A program made the position numbers and the translations under genes. Below, piece by piece: positions 7,755-17,466 of a stretch of DNA of 30,361 nucleotides. Numbering within the stretch: position 1 is the first letter of the stretch; every line of letters begins with the position of its first letter. The stretch covers positions 1 to 30,361 of the forward strand of contig URUQ01000004.1 of assembly GCA_900551145.1 (NCBI GenBank), in the 5' to 3' direction. Below the pieces are notes generated by a model. It had not been told where the DNA came from and did no database searches. It was given only the letters and a program-made list of their open reading frames with translations. The stretch is from an uncultured Eubacteriales bacterium. GTDB lineage: Bacteria; Bacillota; Clostridia; Christensenellales; CAG-917.

Positions 7755-10700
7755 TTACAAAGTATACGTCGTGCCTTTGGTCATAGGCGTGCCGTCTGCA
7801 AGGCGAGCATTTTCAGTAACTTTGTATCTATCGGAATTGTTGTGTTCGTATGCGGTTACTGAAAGCGTCTTGCTAACCTTTGCAGTTCCGCCTTTGCCCG
7901 TGCCTTGGACGATACCGCCGAATGCCGTTGCCTCAAACGTACCGCCGTCAATCATAAGCGTACCCGCCGTGCCTTTTGATACGGGATATTGTATAATTGT
8001 GTTGGTGTCAGTGAAGTTGCTATACACTATAAGCTTGCCAGTCGATGAGAGTTTGCCGTAGGTCCTTACGGAGATAACCGCACCCGGCATAATTTTATAA
8101 TCGTAACCGGCATTTAACGTTGTGGTCGAAGTCCCGTCACCGATATTGACGTTGTACGTCCACGGAACAGGGAAGAACGTATCGCTCATATTTACGGATA
8201 TGTTCGAAATACTCATCGAAAGTGAACCCATAGTAATCGTTCCGACAAAGGTAAGGGAGGTCTTTTCGGTTGATGCTTCGTATGACTTGTCGATATAACC
8301 GCCATTTGCAATTCGCAATATTCCGCTTGATGAGATTGCGTTGATAGTGGTCGTATTGTGCTTATTGCTTGCATACAAATCGGCGTATCCCGTGAGTGTT
8401 GCGCCCGAATAGTATCTGCTGTTGCATTGGATATTGGGCATTTCGTATTCACTGAACGGAGCGATTTTGTTTATTGCAAGTCCGAAGCCCCAGCACTTGT
8501 TTGCGGTATATGTTCCGCCCTTGAAGTCGCGCACCACGAACGGGCTATATACGTTGCCGCTGTTGAACGTTGCTTGACCGCTACCGTTTACGAGACCGCG
8601 GATATCGAATTTACCGCCGTTCATCGTGATGTTGCCGTTGTTGACAATCTTGCTATATGCGCCCGAAGTGTGCCCTTCAAAGGGTTGAGTCGTGCTTCCG
8701 AGACGTCCCGCAACTATAACGTTGCCGTTTGCTATGACAAGAGTTGTGCCGCCGTTTATAGTGAGAGTGTAATCTGCACCGACGGAATTCCAAGAATAAC
8801 CTGCGGTTGTCATCGGTGATTCACCGCCTACTACGTAATCGTTGTCAATTGAAACCGAACCGGCAGTCTTGGTATAGTTTGCGGTTTTGAGACCGAGGAT
8901 AAGCGTTACACCGCTGTTTATTGTCGCGTTTTGAGACAAGAACGCATTGCCGACGAGATATACGGTGCTTCCCGACGTTGCCGTGGCAAGAGCCTTTTCA
9001 ACAGTCATGTAGTCGCTGCCGAGTTGCGCCGCGTATACGTTGAACGTCACGTCCGCATAAGAGGCGTTGTAGTTGACCGTCGCGCTTGCGCTCACTCGTA
9101 CCTTATATATACCGCCGTCAATCATTTGAGTTCTGTCCGTTGGCGCGATAAGGGTATAAGTGAAGGTGGGTGTCCAGCCCGCAACGCTTGTCACGAGGTT
9201 TGCTACGGATACGCCTTCGGGGCTTGCGGTGCCTGCAATGATTGCTGCATAGTCGATTGCAGATCCCGTCCTCCTTGTGCCGAATTCACCGTCGAATTCA
9301 AACGGAGCGTCCGCTTTTGCAAGATTGATTTTTATATACGTTGCGCCGTCGTCAAACACGTTGTAGTTGGTCTTGTCTTTGCAATATCTTACGGCGTAAC
9401 CGGTATCGTTCATATCGCAAGTGACGAGTGCGTTTGCGTCCACCCATTCAAAGCCCGTGCCCGTAAGAGAGTACGAGGCAAGCGTTTTGCCGTATTCGTA
9501 CGTACCGGAGAGATTGATTTTTGCAAGAGCCTCGTTCACTTGTTCTTTGGTGTAGTTTGCCTTGTTTACGACGAGAGATTGCGCGCTGCCGATGTTTATG
9601 ACGTAGTTTTCAAGATCCGCACACACAACGTTGAACGTGTATTTGGTATCGCTTGCGTCCGCACCTTTTACGTAGAGGGTGGAGAAGTTCACTTTGCCGT
9701 CGAGTAAACTCTTGTCGTCACCGTTTACGAAACCGTCCGCTTCGTACGCAAAGTCCGTCGGAACGTCGTCGCCGTAAGTGATGGCGTCGTGTGCGACCGC
9801 CGTCAAAACGAGTTTTGCTTTCTTGACGATAAGTTGAGAGGGGACGTATACAACGTCGTAGTTTGCCAAAACGCTTCCGCTTGCTATTACGTCAAAAGTA
9901 CCCGCATGTTTTGCATTGCTATAATCGCACGTATACGAGGCCGAATGTCCGACAAGAGCCGCAGTTTCATCGTATGCAAAGCCCGTGTAAATAAAGTCGT
10001 AACTCGGCATATCGTCGCCGTAGGTAATAGTTTGCGTTTTGCTCAAAGCGACAGTTAAAGTGGCTTTTTCAATGGTTACAACACCCTTTTGCGTCAAAAT
10101 GCCGTAATTTGCATTGATTCCGTCTCCTTCGTCGAGAAGAGGCATGACGTCGTATTTTCCGACCGTTTTTATAGTCTTATCGTACGTGTCGTACGTCACG
10201 TTGAGATTGTCACTGCCGTACAACGAACCTTCTGCGATTTCATACTCAAACGACACCGCTTGTCCGTAGACGAAGCTTGCGTCTTTCGTCTTGACGAGGA
10301 TATCTCTCTTGACGACGGTAAGTTCGAGAGGCGTAGAATCGACAGTGTAGTTTTTGTTTGAACAAGTCGCTTTTATTGCGTATTTGCCCACGCCGTCACC
10401 GACTTTGTATTGAGGAATAAGCGTGACGTATTGTCTTACGTCTTCGTGCTCGTTGTTGTCGTTGTCGAGGATTTTGTAGCCGTCAAATGCGCCTGCGCTT
10501 TCACCGTAAACCACACTGTAGTTGCTTACGGGAGCAAGCGTCAGAGATTTTGCCACAATCTTCAACGTTGCGTCCGTCGTGTGGATAATATAGTTGGGGC
10601 TTGTCTCTTGCTCATTGCCTGCGGTGCATACGTATGCGCTTATGCGGAGGTTATAATCTCCGACGTCTTTGCCGACAGTGTAGTTGTCGGTTGTAATCTC

Positions 10701-13700
10701 GACTTTCAAATATTGCAAGTCGTTGACGGTTTCACTGACTATTATCCCTTCTTGTTCGTATTTCGTTTGGTCGAGAACGAGTTCTTCGCCGTACGTCGCG
10801 GATTGATCGTGCGCTGTTACGTAAGCGGTTCTCGGGTCGATTTGCACTTGATAACTGCTTTCGAACACCACGGGCTCGTCAACGCCGACAACGGTTTTTG
10901 TGAGTCTGTAATATACGGTGTAGGGCACTACTTGGTGGTTGCTTCCTTTGATAACGTTCTTAAACGCGGGTGCGACTCCCGCCCATGTTGCGTTGTCCGT
11001 GCTGTATTGTATGGTGACGTCGCTATCCGTTACTTCCACTTCCACGCCGTGATAATCGCCGTCGTACGTGAATTTGGTAAGGCCGTTCACGTTGTGCGCA
11101 ATGGAGATTTGCGCAATCTCAATCTTGATATTGAAATCGTAATAACTCGGCAAATAGTATTCCGTCACGTCGTTTCCGTATGCGTTGGTCACTTTGAAGC
11201 CCACCGTTTCAAACGTGTCGTTGAACGCGGTTTCGTCGGAGTTTTTGACAAATTCGTACGTGCCGATTTCGTTCTTTTTGAGTCTTATCGTGCCTTCTAT
11301 TCTGTCACCGCTACAAAGCACGTTTTGCTGCACTGCGTCCGCAATGTCGAACGAGGCGTATTCACCCTCTTTGTAGGCGTATTTCTTTTCTATTTCGAGG
11401 ACATAATACGACGCAACGACTTTGATTTCGTCGGAAGTGAGCGTCACGTCATAGTTGTTGAGTAGGTTTTTGTCGGCAACTTTCGCGCGAAGCTCGAAAC
11501 TTCCAATCATACCTTGTGTGTAAGTCTCGTTTGCGTTCGTGCCGTTGCCGTATTTACTGCGCACGAGCTCGATATCCGAATAGTAGCTATAAAGATCAAC
11601 GAATTCACCATCCGCCGCGCCGATATCCGAAGTGCAAACCGGTCTTACGTTATAATCCGCGAGGACTTCCGATATACTGCTACCGTAGTGCGGTTGGCTC
11701 TCCAAGCGCAAATTGATGGTAACGGGTCTCTTGACGACGGTGATTTTTCCTTCTGTTACGTTCAAAGAGTAGTTGTCGTTCCCGCAAGTTGCCGTGATTG
11801 TGACGTCGTTGCCTACGGGCGTGTGATTGCCGTGCTCGGATACGTATGCGCTTTGACATACGATAACCGAGTTTTCGTCGTCACCGTCCACGACAGAGCC
11901 GTCCGTGATAGTGTAGGTGTATTGACCGAGAGCATCACCGTACGTGACACTCATATCGTTGATACTTACGGAAAGTTCGCGTTTTGTCACCGTGACCTGC
12001 GCCTTTTGAGGGGAGAGGGTGTAGTTGCCGTTTTCGTCGCTTATCGCGCAGTATACGTAATATTCACCGCCTACCGTGTGGGCGTTGTCCGCTTTATAGT
12101 CGGTTGAGAGCGTCACGACGTTTGCTATGTCGTCCGTTTTATAAAGTCCGCTTACGGTTGCAAGTTTTGCTATATCGAGGTCGAGAGTATTGCCATATTC
12201 TACGGATACGGGGTTGAGAGTGACGTTCAAAGTCGCTTTTTCGACGGTAAGCACCGCGCTATTTACGGTTATATCGAAGTTGCCAGAAGCATTGCTACGC
12301 GCATTGTCAAACGCAATTGCGATGGGGTAAGTGCCGGCGTCGTTTCCCACCTCATACGCGCACGTGAGTGCGTACGACAATAGATGATAGTCGTTTCCGC
12401 TTACACTGTACAAGGTTTCGTCGAGCACAAATTCCTCGCCGTATACTGTGTTTTGGTTCTCAACGGTAACGTCGAGTTTCGCCTTGTTTATCGTGACCAC
12501 ATAGCTTCCGCTTACCGTTTGATAGTTGTCGCGAGACACCTTGTAATAAACGGTGTATTTTCCCGCGTCGGTGAAGTGGATTTGCGAGCTGTTGTATTCA
12601 CCGTCTTGTGACAGAGAGTACGTCACGTAAAACTCGTCGCTTCTCACACTCTCGCCATGCATGTGCGTGTCGTAAGTAAAGGTGTTGTCTTCGTTCGCGG
12701 GGACGGTATAGTCTTGCGCGGTTATCGTTGCAAGGGATATAGTTGCGGTTGCGGCAAACGTGACGTTATAATTGTTAGTCACAGCCACGCCGTCTTCGTC
12801 CGTGATTTTGAGATTGCCGATAATAGTTTCGTTTGCAATATCGTACTCACCGACTGCACTTGCCGTGGTGGTGAGGACGAGCGTCAAAACGTGTCCTTGG
12901 CATACACCGTTAAAGACGTCGTTTGTAAAGGTCGCAGACAAAGTTTGTCCGTCGTATTTTTTGTCAAAGACGATATCTGCCTTTGCCGTCACGTCTTTTT
13001 TGCCCACGACGATTTTGCTTTGCTCGAACACTACGTCGTATTTGCTTGATACAAAGCCGTTAGCGTCAATCGTGTATTCACCTGCGGGTGAGTATTGCAC
13101 GTATTGAGTATTGAATTGCACGTTGCTTTCGTCGACGGCGCTTTTATTCTCGTTATACACAAAGCCCGTGTATTCTATCGCCAAATCAGGCAAAACATCA
13201 CCGTAGTTGATGTTTATTGTAGCGATTTTAGCAGTTAAAGTGGCTTTTTTGACGGTTATGACGATATTTGTGCTCGAAGGCGTGCTCTTTTGTCCGTCGG
13301 CGGTTGCGTATGCAGAGCATCTTATCACGTGCGTGCCAACGTCGAGATTTGAGATAGTCGCACGGTCTCCGTTTGCAATGCTCACGCCGTTTTCAAACCA
13401 TTCGTAGGTATACGACACGCCTTCGATTTTGTTTGACACCGAGGCGGAGAGGACTGCGTTTTCACCGTAAGCGATTTCATCGTTGCCGTTGATTGTAGGA
13501 GTTTGCGGTGCATTCAATGTCCACTTGCTATAATAGGTTGCGTTGCCCTTAAACGTCGTTTCGCTTGTTGCTTGATTGCCGTCTTTGTCAAACCAACCCG
13601 CAAACGAATAGCCGTTTTTGGACGGAATTTCACTGCTCAAAGGAAGCGTCACTTTCGTGCCGTATTTCCCCTCTGCGGTTTTGACGACGGTTTCGCCGTT

Positions 13701-14246
13701 CTTGAAGATAACGGTGCAGCCTATTTGGCTAATCTCCGCATACACGTAAGTGTCGCTCTTGATATTGACGAAGCCGTCTGCCCATTTGACGAAACTATCA
13801 CCTTCTTTGAGGTGTTGAGCAATCGTTTCGTCGCTCGGAGAATTTGCGTTTTCACCGTAATTGACGGTCTCGGTGGCTATCGGCTCTTCGTCGTCGTACA
13901 AGAAGAAGTAGACGGCAAAAGTCCTTATCTTCCATTGTGCGTAAAGCGTAACGGAAGACGCCTCAACCTTGCTTGCGTCAAAGGGAGCGTTGCCTTCTTT
14001 GTCAAACGCCCAACCTTTGAAGTCGTATCCCTCGCGCGCGGGCGGAGTATAGGATATAGGCTCGTCGATGTTGAGCACCTTTTCAAGCGTGTTTCCCGTG
14101 CCGTCGTTGAAGTCAAACGTCACGACTTTCATCGCGCCTTGACCGTCCGTGTCGTTGCACGCGGCAAGAGTGGCCGATATTACGAGGACAAGTATCATCG
14201 CAATAGTCAACGTAAGCAGTTTGCTTTTGTTTGGTGTTTTATTCAT
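7755..14246 (-). CDS. Giant surface lipoprotein with InlB-B repeats, about 16 MBG-like repeats and a beta-helix-like C-terminus
   Basis: From the ATG at 14246 the product has 2163 residues. The N-terminus is a lipoprotein signal: basic MNKTPNKSK, a hydrophobic stretch, and lipobox LAAC with Cys30 as the lipidated residue. Next come three InlB-B/Listeria-Bacteroides-type repeats (about 40-235; hallmarks EGYDFKGWAFD, VTLYAQW, GYSFAGWFDKDG), one Ig-like domain (about 238-330; YEWFENGVSI), then about 1400 residues (about 332-1738) of roughly 16 diverged MBG/YDG-type repeats of 80-100 residues, each with a V-x-YGD/YGE start, a central GxY or NY motif and a V-x-KA end. The last 425 residues are rich in short hydrophobic strands and Gly-Asn turns (INGGTTLVIANGNV, ITMNGGKFDIRG) typical of right-handed beta-helices. 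There is no LPXTG motif. Four codons of possible upstream extension from a TTG are rejected. It lies at the end of the ABC exporter operon, 99 bases after the preceding stop. Probably a surface adhesin or matrix protein (inference). Confidence 0.9.
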   Translation of the reverse strand: MNKTPNKSKLLTLTIAMILVLVISATLAACNDTDGQGAMKVVTFDFNDGTGNTLEKVLNIDEPISYTPPAREGYDFKGWAFDKEGNAPFDASKVEASSVTLYAQWKIRTFAVYFFLYDDEEPIATETVNYGENANSPSDETIAQHLKEGDSFVKWADGFVNIKSDTYVYAEISQIGCTVIFKNGETVVKTAEGKYGTKVTLPLSSEIPSKNGYSFAGWFDKDGNQATSETTFKGNATYYSKWTLNAPQTPTINGNDEIAYGENAVLSASVSNKIEGVSYTYEWFENGVSIANGDRATISNLDVGTHVIRCSAYATADGQKSTPSSTNIVITVKKATLTAKIATININYGDVLPDLAIEYTGFVYNENKSAVDESNVQFNTQYVQYSPAGEYTIDANGFVSSKYDVVFEQSKIVVGKKDVTAKADIVFDKKYDGQTLSATFTNDVFNGVCQGHVLTLVLTTTASAVGEYDIANETIIGNLKITDEDGVAVTNNYNVTFAATATISLATITAQDYTVPANEDNTFTYDTHMHGESVRSDEFYVTYSLSQDGEYNSSQIHFTDAGKYTVYYKVSRDNYQTVSGSYVVTINKAKLDVTVENQNTVYGEEFVLDETLYSVSGNDYHLLSYALTCAYEVGNDAGTYPIAIAFDNARSNASGNFDITVNSAVLTVEKATLNVTLNPVSVEYGNTLDLDIAKLATVSGLYKTDDIANVVTLSTDYKADNAHTVGGEYYVYCAISDENGNYTLSPQKAQVTVTKRELSVSINDMSVTYGDALGQYTYTITDGSVVDGDDENSVIVCQSAYVSEHGNHTPVGNDVTITATCGNDNYSLNVTEGKITVVKRPVTINLRLESQPHYGSSISEVLADYNVRPVCTSDIGAADGEFVDLYSYYSDIELVRSKYGNGTNANETYTQGMIGSFELRAKVADKNLLNNYDVTLTSDEIKVVASYYVLEIEKKYAYKEGEYASFDIADAVQQNVLCSGDRIEGTIRLKKNEIGTYEFVKNSDETAFNDTFETVGFKVTNAYGNDVTEYYLPSYYDFNIKIEIAQISIAHNVNGLTKFTYDGDYHGVEVEVTDSDVTIQYSTDNATWAGVAPAFKNVIKGSNHQVVPYTVYYRLTKTVVGVDEPVVFESSYQVQIDPRTAYVTAHDQSATYGEELVLDQTKYEQEGIIVSETVNDLQYLKVEITTDNYTVGKDVGDYNLRISAYVCTAGNEQETSPNYIIHTTDATLKIVAKSLTLAPVSNYSVVYGESAGAFDGYKILDNDNNEHEDVRQYVTLIPQYKVGDGVGKYAIKATCSNKNYTVDSTPLELTVVKRDILVKTKDASFVYGQAVSFEYEIAEGSLYGSDNLNVTYDTYDKTIKTVGKYDVMPLLDEGDGINANYGILTQKGVVTIEKATLTVALSKTQTITYGDDMPSYDFIYTGFAYDETAALVGHSASYTCDYSNAKHAGTFDVIASGSVLANYDVVYVPSQLIVKKAKLVLTAVAHDAITYGDDVPTDFAYEADGFVNGDDKSLLDGKVNFSTLYVKGADASDTKYTFNVVCADLENYVINIGSAQSLVVNKANYTKEQVNEALAKINLSGTYEYGKTLASYSLTGTGFEWVDANALVTCDMNDTGYAVRYCKDKTNYNVFDDGATYIKINLAKADAPFEFDGEFGTRRTGSAIDYAAIIAGTASPEGVSVANLVTSVAGWTPTFTYTLIAPTDRTQMIDGGIYKVRVSASATVNYNASYADVTFNVYAAQLGSDYMTVEKALATATSGSTVYLVGNAFLSQNATINSGVTLILGLKTANYTKTAGSVSIDNDYVVGGESPMTTAGYSWNSVGADYTLTINGGTTLVIANGNVIVAGRLGSTTQPFEGHTSGAYSKIVNNGNITMNGGKFDIRGLVNGSGQATFNSGNVYSPFVVRDFKGGTYTANKCWGFGLAINKIAPFSEYEMPNIQCNSRYYSGATLTGYADLYASNKHNTTTINAISSSGILRIANGGYIDKSYEASTEKTSLTFVGTITMGSLSMSISNISVNMSDTFFPVPWTYNVNIGDGTSTTTLNAGYDYKIMPGAVISVRTYGKLSSTGKLIVYSNFTDTNTIIQYPVSKGTAGTLMIDGGTFEATAFGGIVQGTGKGGTAKVSKTLSVTAYEHNNSDRYKVTENARLADGTPMTKGTTYTL

Positions 14247-14264
14247 ATTACACCCCAATGTAAT
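14247..14264 (-). promoter_or_regulatory. Hairpin with the Shine-Dalgarno in its loop, abutting the giant lipoprotein start
   Basis: In the minus-strand RNA, ATTACA and TGTAAT form a 6-bp stem around a TTGGGG loop, immediately followed by the ATG at 14246. The GGGG in the loop is the only Shine-Dalgarno-like sequence at proper distance. The 87-base gap before it shows no terminator and only a weak AT-rich promoter-like stretch. Confidence 0.5.
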
Positions 14265-14345
14265 TTCTCCCTCTCCCTTGATATTTTTCCTGTCGGAAAC
14301 GAGATGGTTTTTTATTTTATACTATCGCAATTCTGCGTTCGTATC

Positions 14346-17300
14346 TTATTTAGGCGAGTAGTTGCTCGTTGCGTCAAACATAACGAAGCGGAAATCTTCC
14401 GTGCCGGCCGCATTCGGCAACGATTCTCCTTGCATTTTCAGCGTGTCGTCGGAGGATTGCGCAAGCACGCTTATATTGACGTTGTAATGGCGCATTGCCT
14501 CGAAGGTGTAAGCGCTCGTATCGAGAATATGGTAGTTCTTTCCGCCGCCGTAGAACGCGATACCGCCGTGCACGTAGTTTTTGTTGCCGACGGTCTTGAT
14601 AATGTTCTCACACTCGCTCTTTTGGCGTCGCACTTCAAGCAACATCTCTTTTATATTTAGCGAGAGGAACGCAAAGCGTTGCGTATCGCTGTTGATCGAA
14701 GTTTCGATAAGAGTGGAACTGTCCACTTGTTCGAGGTCTTTCCAGTCTTCCAAAACGACGTCGCCCACGAGATGCAAAATTGCGGGATAACTCGTAGCCG
14801 CGAGCCCTTTCCAACCGTCGAGACTGCCTTTCAACAGGTCCGCACCGCTGTTGAGGTATTCCCCTGCAAAGTGACTTTCCATGCCGATTGTAAACAATCC
14901 GCTCTTTGTCAACACGCTGTCTTTGAGTACGACGTCCGTAAGCACGTAATTGGATACGAATAAACCGTCGTTTACAAGGTCGTCGCAGGAAGCGGAGTTG
15001 TTTTGCTTATATTCCGCACCCGTCGAGTCCATAAAGGCGGGGGACAGATTGCCCGTAGTGCCTTGCAAGAAACGGTTTGTGCCGATTTTGAGGATAAATT
15101 CTCTTGCCGTTTGAAGTCTGCAACCGTCAATGGTCACGTTTATCTTTTCTTGTGCGACGTCGGGAGTCTCGCTCGTCACGTTGTCGCGACCGAATATGCG
15201 CACGCAAGTGCGTCCGTTCTTCACACGGCAATTTTTTATCGTCGCGTCGCTCATAATTTCAAGCGTCGTGCCGATATAGTTGAGTAAATTGAGCTCCATC
15301 GTATCGCCGTCGTAAAGAGACTCGTCGTCGCAACCCGTCAAAACGACGTTGTCAAGCACGATTCCGTCCTTTCTCACAAGGAAGGATATATTGTCTTGTC
15401 CTTTGACGGAGGCAATTTTCGTACCGTTCATATACGCCGCGACGAAATCGAGCGGACCTTTGAATACTGCGTAGTCGTGCAACACTCCCGTGCTGTCCAC
15501 GACGTTGGTTATATACTCGGTATTGAGCGCGTATCCGTTGCCGTATACGTTGTTTGCAAACTCGTAACAATAGCGCACCGTTTGTCTGCCTTTGCCTATA
15601 TTTTCGTAATATCTGCAATCCGCAGTGGAATAACTTTCCTTGGTGTATTCGCGCAGTTTTGCGCTCATAGTCGCGTCATTGTACTTGGCTTTGCCGTTGT
15701 CGTCAAACAGTTTTTCTCCGAGGTATATATCGTTTTCAAGCACGATTTGCTTGTTTTGCTTGCCCGCAAGCACCAATTCGTCGTAACTCGACACGTATAC
15801 GCCGTCCACCGCCTTAAAGGTTATGGAAGCGGGGGAGACGTTGAATCTTTCACCGTATTTCCAGCTTGCGGTTATCGTCACGTCACCCGTGTCTTTTATG
15901 ACAAAATGCACTTTGCCGTCAACCGTTTGTATGCTCGCCACAGATTCGTTGCTTGACGTGAAAACTATGTTTTCAAAATCCGTCACTTCCGCTTGCGCAC
16001 TATCGCCACCTATCACGTTGTTGAAGAGGGTGGTGATATAATCCGTCTTTGTCGTGGCGTTTCCGTCGTAGCATTGATTTGCGATTGCAAGCGAGCCGAG
16101 TCCGTATTTGGTCACGGATTCGTTGAACATAAGCGAGGTGTAGGCTTTTGTCGTTACGAGTTCTCTTTGGAGAGTTCCGCTTGCCGTAACCGCGCCGTTT
16201 TCCACACGTTTCCATTCTATTCTCAACGTCGTTTTACCGTCACCCACCGCTTGAATATAGCAGTATTCGTTGTTTTGAGCGGATATTCTCGCAATGTTCT
16301 CGTCGTCGATTGACCACTCGTATCGCAACGTCGTATACGGCTCAACGGACACCGTAAATTTGGTGTTTGTACCGTCGAGAACGACGAGTTCGCCTTTTCC
16401 GTCGGGGTTGCCGAAGGAGTTGACGGAGAAGTCCGAGTCCGCAAACGCCAGTTTAAAGTGGCGCACGCTCGCCGTATTTTCGCCGACTTTTATCGAACAT
16501 CTGATGTTTGACGTCGGGGACGTTACGGGAGTTGCGAGAGTTACGTCAACGGCGTATGCGTGGTCGTTTACCTCGTCGAGTTTGCGCACCGCGTAAGTTG
16601 CGCCTCGTATGCCGGTTATGGATATGTTTCCGTCCGTCACACCGTCGTAATCGACGTAAAGAGTGAATTTTGCGGTGTGGAGCGGTGCAACGATAGTAGG
16701 CACTGCACCGTCCGAGTTTTTGGGTGCTATTTCACCGTTTACGGATGCGTCGCCGTCTTTGCGCACTTTGAAGTCAATACGGCTCGTCACCGTCTGTCCG
16801 AACGCGTTGACGACGTGCATATTCACGCTCGTGTCCGTATCGAAGTATGCGTACACTCTCCCCGTAACTTCATTGACGGTGAGAGCGGAGGAATTTTCGC
16901 TTTCGTATTTCATTTGCACGTCGGTTGCCGATTGCGGGTAGTAGTCTCCGCCGAGAATAAACGTGCCCGTGTGAACGACTGCGGTGTATCCCCCGTCGCT
17001 ACCTTTATCGAGAGATATAAGGTTGCCTTGTGCGTCGGAAAGTATAGGCGTGTATTCCAAAACACCGCTCGAACCTACGTTGAACACCACGCTGTCGGAG
17101 TATCCGCCGTCGTTGCTCGTGTAGGTGAGTTTTGCAACACCCACGTCGTTAAGGCTGAACGAACCGTCGCTGTTGAGGCTCACTATATCGCTTGCCTCAC
17201 CCGTGTGTGCGTCCGTGACGGTGAGGGTGTAGGCGCGGTTTTTTGCCTTGTAGGGCAACACTTCCACCGCAAGGTCGCTTTCGTACATAGGGTGCTCGTA

Positions 17301-17465
17301 ATTGGCAATGTCGAAGGAGAATATGCCGTTGTCGCCCTTGTTGCCTATGCGGATAGAACTTGCCGAAATATCCGCCGTCACGCTTGCCACGTTGGTCACT
17401 GCAAAAAGCGCGATGAGAAACACGAGAGGCAATACTATCATAAGTGCGGTAACTATCTTTTTCAT
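14346..17465 (-). CDS. Secreted or anchored Ig-like/beta-helix surface protein of the ABC operon
   Basis: The start is taken as the ATG at 17465 (MKKIVTALM), with GGAGGAC just upstream inside the last codons of the permease gene; the product has 1039 residues. Residues about 4-26 form a hydrophobic signal or anchor helix ending near VASVTADISA, a plausible signal-peptidase site. The first 600 residues carry several Big_2-like Ig domains, recognised by strings such as YESENSSALTVNEVTGRVYA, YEWSIDDENIARI and FTSSNESVASIQTVDGKV followed by a Gly-Asp-x-T-(I/L) strand. From about residue 610 the protein changes to a repetitive strand region with IVLENDIYLGEK, NVYGNGYALN, NISFLVRKDGIVLDNV and ATIKNCRV, typical of pectate-lyase-like right-handed beta-helices. 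There is no sorting signal. One base separates it from the permease stop, so translation is probably coupled. A substrate or partner of the exporter is inference. Confidence 0.85.
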   Translation of the reverse strand: MKKIVTALMIVLPLVFLIALFAVTNVASVTADISASSIRIGNKGDNGIFSFDIANYEHPMYESDLAVEVLPYKAKNRAYTLTVTDAHTGEASDIVSLNSDGSFSLNDVGVAKLTYTSNDGGYSDSVVFNVGSSGVLEYTPILSDAQGNLISLDKGSDGGYTAVVHTGTFILGGDYYPQSATDVQMKYESENSSALTVNEVTGRVYAYFDTDTSVNMHVVNAFGQTVTSRIDFKVRKDGDASVNGEIAPKNSDGAVPTIVAPLHTAKFTLYVDYDGVTDGNISITGIRGATYAVRKLDEVNDHAYAVDVTLATPVTSPTSNIRCSIKVGENTASVRHFKLAFADSDFSVNSFGNPDGKGELVVLDGTNTKFTVSVEPYTTLRYEWSIDDENIARISAQNNEYCYIQAVGDGKTTLRIEWKRVENGAVTASGTLQRELVTTKAYTSLMFNESVTKYGLGSLAIANQCYDGNATTKTDYITTLFNNVIGGDSAQAEVTDFENIVFTSSNESVASIQTVDGKVHFVIKDTGDVTITASWKYGERFNVSPASITFKAVDGVYVSSYDELVLAGKQNKQIVLENDIYLGEKLFDDNGKAKYNDATMSAKLREYTKESYSTADCRYYENIGKGRQTVRYCYEFANNVYGNGYALNTEYITNVVDSTGVLHDYAVFKGPLDFVAAYMNGTKIASVKGQDNISFLVRKDGIVLDNVVLTGCDDESLYDGDTMELNLLNYIGTTLEIMSDATIKNCRVKNGRTCVRIFGRDNVTSETPDVAQEKINVTIDGCRLQTAREFILKIGTNRFLQGTTGNLSPAFMDSTGAEYKQNNSASCDDLVNDGLFVSNYVLTDVVLKDSVLTKSGLFTIGMESHFAGEYLNSGADLLKGSLDGWKGLAATSYPAILHLVGDVVLEDWKDLEQVDSSTLIETSINSDTQRFAFLSLNIKEMLLEVRRQKSECENIIKTVGNKNYVHGGIAFYGGGKNYHILDTSAYTFEAMRHYNVNISVLAQSSDDTLKMQGESLPNAAGTEDFRFVMFDATSNYSPK

Positions 17466-17466
17466 A

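Noticed and set aside
10410..11465. 351-codon plus-strand frame inside the giant lipoprotein gene, and similar frames at 8931-9707 and 13503-14660
   Set aside because: They lie antisense to a continuous repeat protein, lack ribosome sites and have low-complexity Val/Arg/Cys-rich translations typical of shadows.
14247..14258. TTG start four codons upstream of the giant lipoprotein
   Set aside because: The ATG at 14246 has GGGG at the right distance and gives a standard lipoprotein signal.
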